Shown: positions 44,376 through 52,794 of the stretch, piece after piece
Numbering within the stretch: the stretch's first letter is position 1
Layout of the letters: the number at the start of each line of letters is the position of its first letter
Notes under the pieces: model-generated
The model's input: the letters and a program-made list of their open reading frames with translations, nothing else
What the model was told of the DNA's origin: nothing
The model's database searches: none
Translations under genes and position numbers: made by a program
Origin: Pandoraea norimbergensis
GTDB taxonomy: Bacteria; Pseudomonadota; Gammaproteobacteria; Burkholderiales; Burkholderiaceae
Direction: 5' to 3'
Assembly (NCBI RefSeq): GCF_001465545.3
Contig: NZ_CP013480.3
Location: 1,860,001 to 1,924,000 of the forward strand
Length of the DNA: 64,000 nucleotides

Positions 44376-45056
44376 ATGAACGAACACAACCAAGCGGGAT
44401 TTCGCGTGCTGCCGATGCCGGCCCCAATCCCTGCCGACATTCTCGACGCCTACGCCAATATCGTCACGTCGCACATCAGCGACAGCATGCAGCGCATTTG
44501 CGGGGTGCAGGGCTTGCGTGCGTATCACGCGGGCAAGCGCCTCGTCGGCCGAGCGATCACCGTGAAGGTGCGTCCCGGCGACAACATGATGATCCACAAG
44601 GCGATGGATATGGCCGCGCCCGGCGACGTGATCGTGGTCGATGCGAGCGGCGATGTAACGCAGGCCCTGATCGGCGAGTTGATGCAGATTCACGCGGAAG
44701 TGCGGGGTATCGCTGGTTTCGTAATCGATGGTGCCGTGCGCGATATCGGCGCGTTTCGCGCGGCCGACTTCCCCTGCTATGCACGCGGCAACACGCACCG
44801 TGGACCGTTCAAGGAAGGGCCGGGCGAAGTCAACGTGCCGGTGAGCATCGGTGGTCTGGTCATCAACGCTGGCGACCTCATCGTCGGCGATGAAGACGGC
44901 GTGGTCGCCGTGCCGCCCGACCAATGGACCTACGTGCTCGGCAAGGCACGCGAGCAGGCCGCCCGTGAGGAGCAGCGCAAGACGGCGATTCGCGCGGGCA
45001 AGGACAAGCGCGACTGGATCGACGAGCGTCTGCGCAAGCTCGGCGTGATCGCTTGA
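44376..45056 (+). CDS. RraA family protein, probable HMG/CHA-type aldolase
   Basis: A 226-residue protein of the RraA fold shared by the RNase E inhibitor and class II pyruvate aldolases. The aldolase signature is present: GELMQIHAEVRGIAGFVIDGAVRDIG, with the metal-binding Arg-Asp, and GDLIVGDEDGVVAVPP. A C-terminal charged tail (about 190-226) typical of HMG/CHA aldolases is kept. These split 4-hydroxy-4-methyl-2-oxoglutarate to two pyruvates, or the carboxy analogue to pyruvate and oxaloacetate. Being next to a hydratase and an aminotransferase favours the aldolase role. Confidence 0.85.
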   Translation: MNEHNQAGFRVLPMPAPIPADILDAYANIVTSHISDSMQRICGVQGLRAYHAGKRLVGRAITVKVRPGDNMMIHKAMDMAAPGDVIVVDASGDVTQALIGELMQIHAEVRGIAGFVIDGAVRDIGAFRAADFPCYARGNTHRGPFKEGPGEVNVPVSIGGLVINAGDLIVGDEDGVVAVPPDQWTYVLGKAREQAAREEQRKTAIRAGKDKRDWIDERLRKLGVIA

Positions 45057-45111
45057 GCGTGCTTCCGCTTTCCTGCTTTCCCGTCCCCCATTTCTACGGA
45101 ATCGAAACATC

Positions 45112-46314
45112 ATGAGTTTGTTGGCTACCCGCATGGGCCGGATCAAACCGTCGCCCAGTTCTATGGCAACCGGCCGCGTCAAGGCACTGCGCGCACAGGG
45201 CAGAAACATCATCGGGCTCACCGCCGGTGAACCCGACTTCGATACGCCCGATCACATCATCGAAGCCGCATACGCCGCGATGAAGGCCGGCAAGACCCGC
45301 TATACGGTGGTCGACGGCACGCCGGAACTCAAGCAGGCGATCTGCGAAAAATTCCGCCGCGAGAACGGGCTCGACTACGGCATGGATCAGGTGACGGTCG
45401 CCAACGGCGGCAAGCAGATCATCTTCAATGCCCTCACCAGCACGGTCGACGAAGGTGACGAGGTCATCATCGCCGCGCCGTACTGGGTGTCGTATCCGGA
45501 CATGACGCTGCTCAACGGCGGCACGCCGGTGATCGTCGATTGCCGTGCGGAAGACGGCTACAAGCTCACGGCGGCGCAGCTCGAGGCCGCGATCACGCCG
45601 CGCACCAAGTGGGTGATTCTGAATTCGCCGTGCAACCCGACGGGCGCGACCTATACCCGAGAAGAGTTGCAGCGCCTCGGCGACGTCGTGACGAAGTACC
45701 CGAACGTGATGGTGCTGACCGACGACATCTACGAATACCTGATCTACGACGGCGAGGCGTTCTTCACGTTTGCGCAGGTCAACCCGCATCTGCTTGATCG
45801 CACGCTGACGGTGAACGGCGTTTCCAAGGCGTATGCCATGACGGGCTGGCGCATCGGTTTCGCGGGCGGCCCGCGCGACTTGATCAAGGCGATTGCCAAG
45901 CTTCAGTCGCAGAGCACCAGCAGCCCGTCCGCCATCAGTCAGGCGGGTGCGCTGGCCGCGCTTACCGGCACGCGCGACTTTCTCGTCGAATGGAAAGCCC
46001 AGTACACGGCGCGCCGCGATCTCGTGGTCGAACAGCTCAACGCGATTGAGGGGCTGCACTGCGCGAAGCCGGTCGGCGCGTTCTATGCCTACCCGTCGTG
46101 CGCCGGTGTGATCGGCAAGACGACGCCGGAAGGGAAGGTCATCAACAACGACACCGATTTCATTCTCTATCTGCTCGACACGCAGGACGTCGCAGTGATT
46201 CAGGGCGAAGCCTTCGGTATCTCGCCGGCATTCCGGCTCTCGTTTGCCACGTCGATGGAAAACTTGCGCGAAGCGTGCGCGCGAATCGCACGGGCGTGTG
46301 CTGCGTTGACTTGA
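45112..46314 (+). CDS. Aspartate-type aminotransferase (PLP, class I)
   Basis: A 400-residue fold-type I aminotransferase of the Ibeta/AspC-like bacterial subgroup. The PLP lysine sits in VSKAYAMTGWRIGFAG; NSPCNPTGATY and the C-terminal Arg in SPAFRLSFA bind PLP phosphate and the substrate alpha-carboxylate. Specificity within this subgroup is broad (Asp, Glu, aromatic, some branched acids). Fifth gene of the likely hydratase-aldolase operon, suggesting that it makes a 2-oxo acid feeding that pathway. Confidence 0.9.
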   Translation: MSLLATRMGRIKPSPSSMATGRVKALRAQGRNIIGLTAGEPDFDTPDHIIEAAYAAMKAGKTRYTVVDGTPELKQAICEKFRRENGLDYGMDQVTVANGGKQIIFNALTSTVDEGDEVIIAAPYWVSYPDMTLLNGGTPVIVDCRAEDGYKLTAAQLEAAITPRTKWVILNSPCNPTGATYTREELQRLGDVVTKYPNVMVLTDDIYEYLIYDGEAFFTFAQVNPHLLDRTLTVNGVSKAYAMTGWRIGFAGGPRDLIKAIAKLQSQSTSSPSAISQAGALAALTGTRDFLVEWKAQYTARRDLVVEQLNAIEGLHCAKPVGAFYAYPSCAGVIGKTTPEGKVINNDTDFILYLLDTQDVAVIQGEAFGISPAFRLSFATSMENLREACARIARACAALT

Positions 46315-46431
46315 TGCCGTGATGACGTGATGCCGTGGTGTCGCGTCGAGCGTTCCATGCATTCCACGTATCTGCATTCCCTTCTGCATAACCATAAGTA
46401 ACCGCTTTCGATGGCGGGTGGAGACGACAAG

Positions 46432-47334
46432 ATGAAGTACATGAGCTACGGGGTTGTGTTGTTGGCGCTGATGAGCGGTGTGGCGAATACCCAGGCTGCC
46501 ACGCCGCTCACCGGGTCTCTGAAGAAGATCAAGGAGAACAACGTCATCGTGCTGGGCAATCGCGAGTCGTCGGTGCCGTATTCGTACTACGACAACGGCC
46601 AGAACGTGATCGGCTACTCGCAGGAGATCGCTTTGCAGATCGTGGAGGCGATCAAGAAGGAGATCGACGCGCCCGGCTTGCAGGTGCGCATGATGCCGAT
46701 TACCGCGCAGAACCGCATTCCGCTGGTGCAAAGCGGCACGATCAATCTGGAGTGTGGCGGCACGACGAACAACGCGGAACGCCGCAAGCAGGTCGAGTTT
46801 TCGAACACGATCTCGATTACGGAAACGCGTCTGCTGACGAAGCGCACCTCGGGCATCCGGTCATTCAACGATATCGAAGGCAAGACGATTGCGGTGACCG
46901 CAGGCACGACCTCCGAGCGCTATCTGCGCAAGAAAATTGCCGAAGCGAAGATGAATGTGATGATCGTGGCGGCAACCGATCACGCGCAGGGATTCATGAT
47001 GGTGCAGCAGGGCCGCGCGGCCGCGTTCTTCATGGACTCGGACGTGCTGTCGGCGGAGAAGGCCAAGGCGAGCAAGTCGGATGACTACATCATTACCGGC
47101 GAGCCGCAGACGTTTGAAGCCATCGCCTGCATGCTGCCCAAGAACGATCCGGCGTTGAAGGCTATCGTCGACAAGACGATTGCCCGTATCCAGACGAGCG
47201 GCGAGGCCAACAAGCTGTATCAGAAGTGGTTCATGTCGCCGATTCCGCCGCAGAACATCAACCTGAATCTGCCGCTGAGCCAGAAGCTGAAGTCGGTGTT
47301 CGAGACGCCGAATGATGTGTCGCTGGATGACTAA
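46432..47334 (+). CDS. Periplasmic amino acid binding protein, GltI type
   Basis: A 300-residue exported binding protein: signal peptide to about residue 22 (cut near TQA-AT), then the family-3 solute-binding fold (NVIVLGNRESSVPYSYYD, NLECGGTTNNAERRKQVEFS, GKTIAVTAGTTSERYL). The GGTTN-type loop matches glutamate/aspartate binders. No permease or ATPase gene is next to it, so it must borrow one or be a relic. GGTGGAGA precedes the ATG. Followed by a strong terminator. Confidence 0.9.
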   Translation: MKYMSYGVVLLALMSGVANTQAATPLTGSLKKIKENNVIVLGNRESSVPYSYYDNGQNVIGYSQEIALQIVEAIKKEIDAPGLQVRMMPITAQNRIPLVQSGTINLECGGTTNNAERRKQVEFSNTISITETRLLTKRTSGIRSFNDIEGKTIAVTAGTTSERYLRKKIAEAKMNVMIVAATDHAQGFMMVQQGRAAAFFMDSDVLSAEKAKASKSDDYIITGEPQTFEAIACMLPKNDPALKAIVDKTIARIQTSGEANKLYQKWFMSPIPPQNINLNLPLSQKLKSVFETPNDVSLDD

Positions 47335-47378
47335 AACGAAGCTGACTACCCGGTCTTTCCCGTCGTCGCTGCGCAAAT

Positions 47379-47416
47379 AAAAAGCGCCCCGAGCTTTCAC
47401 TCGGGGCGCTTTTTTT
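47379..47416. terminator. Bidirectional terminator between gltI-like gene and acnB
   Basis: AAAGCGCCCCGAG (47381-47393) pairs with CTCGGGGCGCTTT (47400-47412), with A-rich left and T-rich right flanks, so it can end both converging transcripts. Confidence 0.92.
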
Positions 47417-47458
47417 GACGCTACGGCGCAACCGACGCGCCGTAACCCGACCGCAGGC

Positions 47459-50044
47459 TTACGCCTTGACGGTGTCGGCCACTTCCTTGAAGTCTTCGAT
47501 CTGGTCGAAGTTCATGTACTTGTAGATCTTATCGCTGTTGGCGCTCAGCACGCCCATGTCGGCCATGTACTCTTCCTTGCTCGGAATCTTGCCCAGACGC
47601 GAGCAGATTGCCGCCAGTTCCGCCGAGCCAAGGTACACGTTCGTGTTCTTGCCCAGACGGTTCGGGAAGTTACGGGTCGAGGTCGACATGACCGTTGCAC
47701 CTTCGCGCACTTGTGCCTGATTACCCATGCACAGCGAGCAGCCTGGCGCTTCGGTACGGGCACCGGCAGTACCAAAAACGCCGTAGTGGCCTTCTTCGGT
47801 CAACTGCTTCTGGTCCATCTTGGTCGGCGGGGCGACCCACAGCTTGACCGGAATGTCGCGCTTGCCTTCGAGCAGCTTCGAGGCGGCACGGAAGTGACCG
47901 ATGTTGGTCATGCACGAGCCGATGAACACTTCGTCGATCTTGGCGCCGGCCACATCCGACAACGTCTTCACGTCGTCCGGGTCGTTCGGGCAGGCCACGA
48001 TCGGCTCGTGAATGTCGGCCAGATCGATCTCGATCACGGCAGCGTACTCAGCGTCGGCGTCCGGGCCCAGCAGTTGCGGGTCGGCCAGCCATTGCTCCAT
48101 CGCCGAGATACGGCGCTGGATACTGCGCGGGTCTTGATAGCCTTCGGCGATCATCCACTTCAGCAGCGTGATGTTGCTGGTGATGTACTCGATGATCGGT
48201 GCCTTGTTCAGGTGAACCGTGCAACCGGCGGCCGAGCGCTCTGCCGAGGCGTCCGACAGTTCGAACGCTTGCTCGACCTTCAGGTCGGGCAGGCCTTCGA
48301 TTTCGAGAATGCGGCCCGAGAAGATGTTCTTCTTGCCTTGCTTGGCGACCGTCAGCATGCCTTGCTTGATGGCGTACAGCGGAATGGCGTTGACCAGATC
48401 GCGCAGCGTCACGCCCGGTTGCATCTTGCCCTTGAAGCGGACCAGCACCGATTCCGGCATGTCCAGCGGCATCGTGCCGGTGGCAGCGGCGAAGGCGACC
48501 AGACCCGAACCTGCCGGGAAGCTGATGCCGATCGGGAAGCGCGTGTGCGAGTCGCCGCCGGTGCCGACGGTGTCGGGCAGCAGCATGCGGTTCAGCCACG
48601 AGTGAATCACGCCGTCGCCCGGACGCAGGGCGATACCGCCGCGCGTGCTGATGAAGTTCGGCAGCGTGCGGTGCGTCTTCACGTCCACCGGCTTCGGATA
48701 GGCCGAGGTGTGGCAGAACGACTGCATGACGAGGTCGGCCGAGAAGCCCAGGCAGGCCAGATCCTTCAGTTCATCACGGGTCATCGGGCCCGTGGTGTCT
48801 TGCGAGCCGACCGAGGTCATCTTCGGTTCGCAGTACGTGCCCGGACGCACGCCTTGACCTTCCGGCAGGCCGCAGGCGCGGCCGACCATCTTCTGAGCCA
48901 GCGAGAAGCCACGGCCGCTGTCGACCGGTTGCTGCGGCAGGCGGAACAGGGTCGACGGGGCCAGACCCAGCGCTTCACGTGCCTTGGCGGTCAGGCCACG
49001 GCCGATGATCAGCGGAATACGGCCGCCAGCGCGCACTTCGTCGAACAGCACGTCGGACTTGACCTGGAACTCGGCGATCACTTCGCCGTTCTTGAGGGCC
49101 TTGCCGTCGTACGGGCGCAGCTCAACCACGTCGCCCATTTCCATTTGCGACACGTCGAGTTCGATCGGCAGGGCGCCGGCATCTTCCATCGTGTTGTAGA
49201 AGATCGGGGCGATCTTGCTGCCCAGACACACGCCGCCGAAACGCTTGTTCGGCACGAACGGGATGTCTTCGCCCGTGAACCACAGCACCGAGTTGGTCGC
49301 CGACTTGCGCGAGGAGCCCGTGCCGACCACATCGCCCACGTAGGCGACCAGATGGCCCTTGTCCTTCAGCGATTCGATGAATTTGATCGGGCCGCGCTTG
49401 CCGTCTTCTTCCGGGGTGATGCCGGGACGCGTGTTCTTCAACATGGCCAGCGCGTGCAGCGGGATGTCCGGGCGCGTGGTGGCGTCAGGGGCCGGCGACA
49501 GGTCGTCGGTGTTGGTTTCGCCCGTGACCTTGAACACGGTGATCGTCAGGCTTTGCGGCACTTCCGGACGGCTGGTGAACCACTCGGCGTCGGCCCAGCT
49601 TTGCAGCACGGCGCGCGCGTTGGCGTTGCCCTTGTCGGCCAGTTCCTTGACGTCGTGGAACTGATCGAACATCAACAGGGTTTTCTTCAGCGCGTCGGCA
49701 GCCACCGTGCCCACTTCGGCGTCGGCGAGCAACTCGATCAGCGGGGCGATGTTGTAACCGCCCAGCATCGTGCCGAGCAATTCGGTCGCGCGGGCACGCG
49801 AGATCAGCGTGCACGGCGTCTGACCCTTGGCCACGGCGGCCAGGAAACCGGCCTTCACGCGGGCGGCTTCGTCCACGCCGGCGGGCACTCGGTGGGTAAT
49901 CAGTTCGACCAGCGTCTGTTCTTCGCCGGCGGGGGGATTCGTCAGCAGTTCCACCAGTTCGGCGGTCTGTTGAGCCGACAGCGGCAGGGGAGGAATACCG
50001 AGTGCGGCGCGTTCGGCCACGTGAGCACGAAAGTTTTCAAGCAT
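47459..50044 (-). CDS. acnB: Aconitate hydratase B
   Basis: The main TCA-cycle aconitase (citrate to isocitrate), 861 residues, normal length for AcnB. N-terminal HEAT-like domain (about 1-160, opening [22 protein letters not shown]), swivel domain next, then the catalytic domains. [4Fe-4S] ligands are visible in SCMTNIGHF and [11 protein letters not shown], and SSRKSATNS carries the substrate Arg. A stand-alone gene with a palindromic site upstream. Confidence 0.97.
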   Translation of the reverse strand: MLENFRAHVAERAALGIPPLPLSAQQTAELVELLTNPPAGEEQTLVELITHRVPAGVDEAARVKAGFLAAVAKGQTPCTLISRARATELLGTMLGGYNIAPLIELLADAEVGTVAADALKKTLLMFDQFHDVKELADKGNANARAVLQSWADAEWFTSRPEVPQSLTITVFKVTGETNTDDLSPAPDATTRPDIPLHALAMLKNTRPGITPEEDGKRGPIKFIESLKDKGHLVAYVGDVVGTGSSRKSATNSVLWFTGEDIPFVPNKRFGGVCLGSKIAPIFYNTMEDAGALPIELDVSQMEMGDVVELRPYDGKALKNGEVIAEFQVKSDVLFDEVRAGGRIPLIIGRGLTAKAREALGLAPSTLFRLPQQPVDSGRGFSLAQKMVGRACGLPEGQGVRPGTYCEPKMTSVGSQDTTGPMTRDELKDLACLGFSADLVMQSFCHTSAYPKPVDVKTHRTLPNFISTRGGIALRPGDGVIHSWLNRMLLPDTVGTGGDSHTRFPIGISFPAGSGLVAFAAATGTMPLDMPESVLVRFKGKMQPGVTLRDLVNAIPLYAIKQGMLTVAKQGKKNIFSGRILEIEGLPDLKVEQAFELSDASAERSAAGCTVHLNKAPIIEYITSNITLLKWMIAEGYQDPRSIQRRISAMEQWLADPQLLGPDADAEYAAVIEIDLADIHEPIVACPNDPDDVKTLSDVAGAKIDEVFIGSCMTNIGHFRAASKLLEGKRDIPVKLWVAPPTKMDQKQLTEEGHYGVFGTAGARTEAPGCSLCMGNQAQVREGATVMSTSTRNFPNRLGKNTNVYLGSAELAAICSRLGKIPSKEEYMADMGVLSANSDKIYKYMNFDQIEDFKEVADTVKA

Positions 50045-50141
50045 TTGGGGACCTGCTGGTATTGAGTTTCAGGAGAAGGCCTTGTGGGCCTCCATGGGTG
50101 TTCCGGACACTGCTTTGCCCGCGATTTTAGTCCCCACAACT

Positions 50142-50174
50142 CATAAGGTCAAATGTCTTATGTCTTATATAAGA
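50142..50174 (-). promoter_or_regulatory. acnB upstream operator-like repeats
   Basis: TCTTATATAAGA (50163-50174) is a perfect palindrome. GTCTTAT is also directly repeated at 50155 and 50162, and CATAAG (50142-50147) pairs with CTTATG (50157-50162) nine bases on. The cluster lies about 100-130 bp ahead of acnB, in its promoter region. A GntR-type TCA-cycle regulator would fit, but no such gene is adjacent. Confidence 0.55.
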
Positions 50175-50273
50175 GTTGAAAAAGCAACAGTTGTCCGGCG
50201 GGTGCCGGGTGGCGTGGATTTCAAAGGGGGCGTCGCAGGGGGCGAGGCAGGTAAGGCGCGGTAGGGCGAGGGC

Positions 50274-51101
50274 TCAGGTGAAGTACTGGCCGGGCGTGCG
50301 TCCGAGGGATTTGCGGAACATTTCGATGAAACCGGTCGTGCTTTCGTAGCCGAGCTCATTGGCGACCGCTGAGACGGCGCGGCCTTCGGCCAGCCGGTAA
50401 AGCGCCTCTTGCAGGCGCACATGGCGGCGCCATTCGTCGAAAGTGAGATTGAGTTCGCGGGTAAATAGCCGCGACAGCGTGCGTGCGCTGGCACCGACGT
50501 GGTCGCCCCATTCCTGCAACGTGCGGTTGTCTGACGGCTCGCGCAGGAATTCGGTGCACAGGCGGGCGAGGCGGCGTTCACGCGGAATTTCGAGCGAAAG
50601 CGGAATCTCGTCGCTGAATTCGAGCTCGTCGCGGATGATCTCGAAGAACTTGTCGACGTGGCGCTTGCGCAGCATGGGTTCGTCGGTGGCGGCGGCGCGC
50701 AGGATCAGTTCGCGCATCAGGTTCGAGACGACGAGCGGTTCGCAGGTCTTCGGCAGGTCGGCCACGACGTGCGGCGAGATCAGCAGGTTGTGCATGCCGA
50801 ACGACGCACGCAGGCGCACGGCGTGCAGCGTCATCGGCGGAATCCAGACGGCGCGCTGTGGGGGCACGACCCACGTGCCGCGAGGCGTGTCCACGGTCAT
50901 GATGCCTTCGCTGCCGAACAGGACTTGCCCGTAGGGATGCACGTGCGGCTCGACGCCACCGCCCGACGGAAACTCGAACGCCAGCCCGACCATGGGCGCG
51001 GGCGAGATTCGCGACTCGAAGAACTCGACATCCTGTGCGGTGATGATCCGGGTCTGCATGACGTGCCACCTGGCTTCAGGGGAAAGGAATGCGCGTTTCA
51101 T
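50274..51101 (-). CDS. AraC family regulator with cupin-type sensor domain
   Basis: A 275-residue regulator. The N-terminal cupin-like AraC_binding domain (HVHPYGQVLFGSEGIMTVDTPRG and TWVVPPQRAVWIPP) spans about 35-130; the double HTH fills the C-terminus (RTLSRLFTRELNLTFDEWRRHVRLQEALYRL). ATG 51101 has AAGGAAAG ahead and is preferred; an ATG 14 codons on (MQTRIITAQDV) is the alternative. It sits just after the MHS gene and may control it and the divergent flavoprotein operon. Confidence 0.88.
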   Translation of the reverse strand: MKRAFLSPEARWHVMQTRIITAQDVEFFESRISPAPMVGLAFEFPSGGGVEPHVHPYGQVLFGSEGIMTVDTPRGTWVVPPQRAVWIPPMTLHAVRLRASFGMHNLLISPHVVADLPKTCEPLVVSNLMRELILRAAATDEPMLRKRHVDKFFEIIRDELEFSDEIPLSLEIPRERRLARLCTEFLREPSDNRTLQEWGDHVGASARTLSRLFTRELNLTFDEWRRHVRLQEALYRLAEGRAVSAVANELGYESTTGFIEMFRKSLGRTPGQYFT

Positions 51102-51189
51102 TCTTTCCTTAACGTCGGTTGCAGGACATGGGGGTTAACACGAGGCTGGAGGTCGAGCCTCCAGCCTGCAACTACCTGATTGACAACGG

Positions 51190-52491
51190 TTATTCGAGTG
51201 CTCGCCCGCGCGTTTCCGGCATCCAGAGGACGGCCGCCACCGTCAACAGGTTGAGTGCAATCAGATACGCGGCGAACCACCCCAGATGTCCGTGGTCGGC
51301 CAGCCAGTTCTGAAGGTATGGGGCGGTGCCGCCGAAGATCGCCACCGTCAGCGAGTAGGGGATGGCGACGCCGGTGGCACGAATGCGCGTGGGGAACAAT
51401 TCCGCATAGACCGCCGGGGCGATGGCGGTCCACGCGGCCAGCACGACCAGCCCAACGCAGATCGCCAGCGTCAGCCGCACGAAGGAGCCGTCGATGAGCA
51501 TCAGCGCAGGCACGATGACCAGCGCCGATCCGCCCGCACCCAGCAGCAGGTTGGGCTTACGGCCGATGCGATCGGAGAGTGCACCCCAGAACGGCTGCAC
51601 GGCCATGTAGACCAGACAGCCGATGCACAGCGCCCATAGCCCCTGACGCGCATCGACCCCCTTGAAGTGCGTGGCGAACGTAATGGCCCCCGACATCCAC
51701 GTGTTGAACGTCAACGTCGGTCCCGCCGTGAGGGCAATGATTCGCAGCACCGATGCGCGGTGCTCCCAGATGGCGTGCGCCATCGGTTGTGTCGGTACAC
51801 CTGAGCGCGCCTCGCTCTGCTCCTGTTCGAACGCGGAGGTTTCTTTGAGTCGACCACGCAGGAACAGTGCATAGACCCCGAGGGCGGTACCGAAGAAGAA
51901 GGGGATGCGCCAGCCAAAGCGGGTCATCTCGTCGGCGGAGAACACCTGCGTGAGCACCAGCCCGACGGCGGTGGCCAGCAGCGAGCCGCCGGTGATGGCG
52001 ATGAACATGCTGCTCGACCACAAGCCGCGCCGGTTCACGGGGGCGCTTTCCACCAGGAACGTGAACGATGCGCCGATCTCGCCTCCCAGACCGAAGCCTT
52101 GAAGCAGGCGCCCGAAGACGAGCAGCGCCGGGGCCATCAGGCCAATGGACGCGTAGGTGGGCGACACCGCGATAACAAGACACCCGGCGGCGGTGACAGC
52201 CATCGAAGCCACCATCGCAAAGCGGCGGCCACGGCGGTCGGAAAGCCAGCCGAAGTAGATGCCGCCGATGGGGCGCAGCAGAAAGCCGACGGCGAAGACG
52301 GCCAGTGTCGACAGAAAGGCGGCGGTCGGGTCTTCCGCGTGAAAGAACTGCGTTGAGAAATAGCGCGAAAAGAGCACGAACGAGGCGAAGTCGTACCACT
52401 CAAGCGCGTTGCCGATACCCGCGCCCAAGATGACCGACTTCGCCGGCGAACCGCGCTCGTTGCGGGCGACGGCTTGCAGGGTCGCATCCAT
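51190..52491 (-). CDS. MFS carrier, metabolite:H+ symporter (MHS) family
   Basis: A 433-residue symporter with 12 helices. The MHS opening GAGIGNALEWYDFASFVLFSRYFS, the loop GWLSDRRGRRFAM and GEIGASFTFLVES (helix 5) identify the ShiA/ProP/CitA group, importers of organic acids such as citrate, tricarballylate, shikimate or ketoglutarate. AGGAGA lies ahead of the ATG at 52491. It faces the SdhABE-like operon, so it probably imports that system's carboxylic acid. Confidence 0.9.
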   Translation of the reverse strand: MDATLQAVARNERGSPAKSVILGAGIGNALEWYDFASFVLFSRYFSTQFFHAEDPTAAFLSTLAVFAVGFLLRPIGGIYFGWLSDRRGRRFAMVASMAVTAAGCLVIAVSPTYASIGLMAPALLVFGRLLQGFGLGGEIGASFTFLVESAPVNRRGLWSSSMFIAITGGSLLATAVGLVLTQVFSADEMTRFGWRIPFFFGTALGVYALFLRGRLKETSAFEQEQSEARSGVPTQPMAHAIWEHRASVLRIIALTAGPTLTFNTWMSGAITFATHFKGVDARQGLWALCIGCLVYMAVQPFWGALSDRIGRKPNLLLGAGGSALVIVPALMLIDGSFVRLTLAICVGLVVLAAWTAIAPAVYAELFPTRIRATGVAIPYSLTVAIFGGTAPYLQNWLADHGHLGWFAAYLIALNLLTVAAVLWMPETRGRALE

Positions 52492-52794
52492 GGTGTGTCT
52501 CCTCATACCAAATAGTCGTTGTTATTTGTCTTACGGCCCTGCTCACATTAGCGTGACTTGCCCGCCCGGCACACCGCGCGCGGGACAACACATATCGCAA
52601 AGCGGACAAAATTTTCTACCGGGGCGGCTTGCCTCGTCCGGGAGCGTTTTGAGGCGCTCTTGCCGCGCCGCGCACATTGGCCGCTTTGGTGGATGACGTG
52701 TCCCGATCGCTGCATCGGTGCCGGGTGGCCTGCCCACAATGGTCACATTCCATTCACACGTTTCGACAACCGGCCCCAGGAGGGCGCTGCTGCG
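52492..52794. promoter_or_regulatory. Divergent control region, MHS carrier and flavoprotein operon
   Basis: This 303-bp gap holds no gene. CAAATA-N8-TATTTG (52509-52528) is an inverted repeat close to the MHS start. GGACAA occurs as a direct repeat at 52583 and 52604 (with the preceding GCGG nearly kept), exactly 21 bp apart, the spacing of AraC-family half-sites. The AraC gene at 50274 is the likely partner. Confidence 0.55.

Noticed and set aside
45094..46731. 545-codon minus-strand frame opposite the aminotransferase
   Set aside because: Antisense shadow; the plus-strand aminotransferase has all its PLP motifs.
47711..50065. 784-codon plus-strand open frame opposite acnB
   Set aside because: Mirror of acnB codon bias; low-complexity Arg/His/Gln composition and no start signal.
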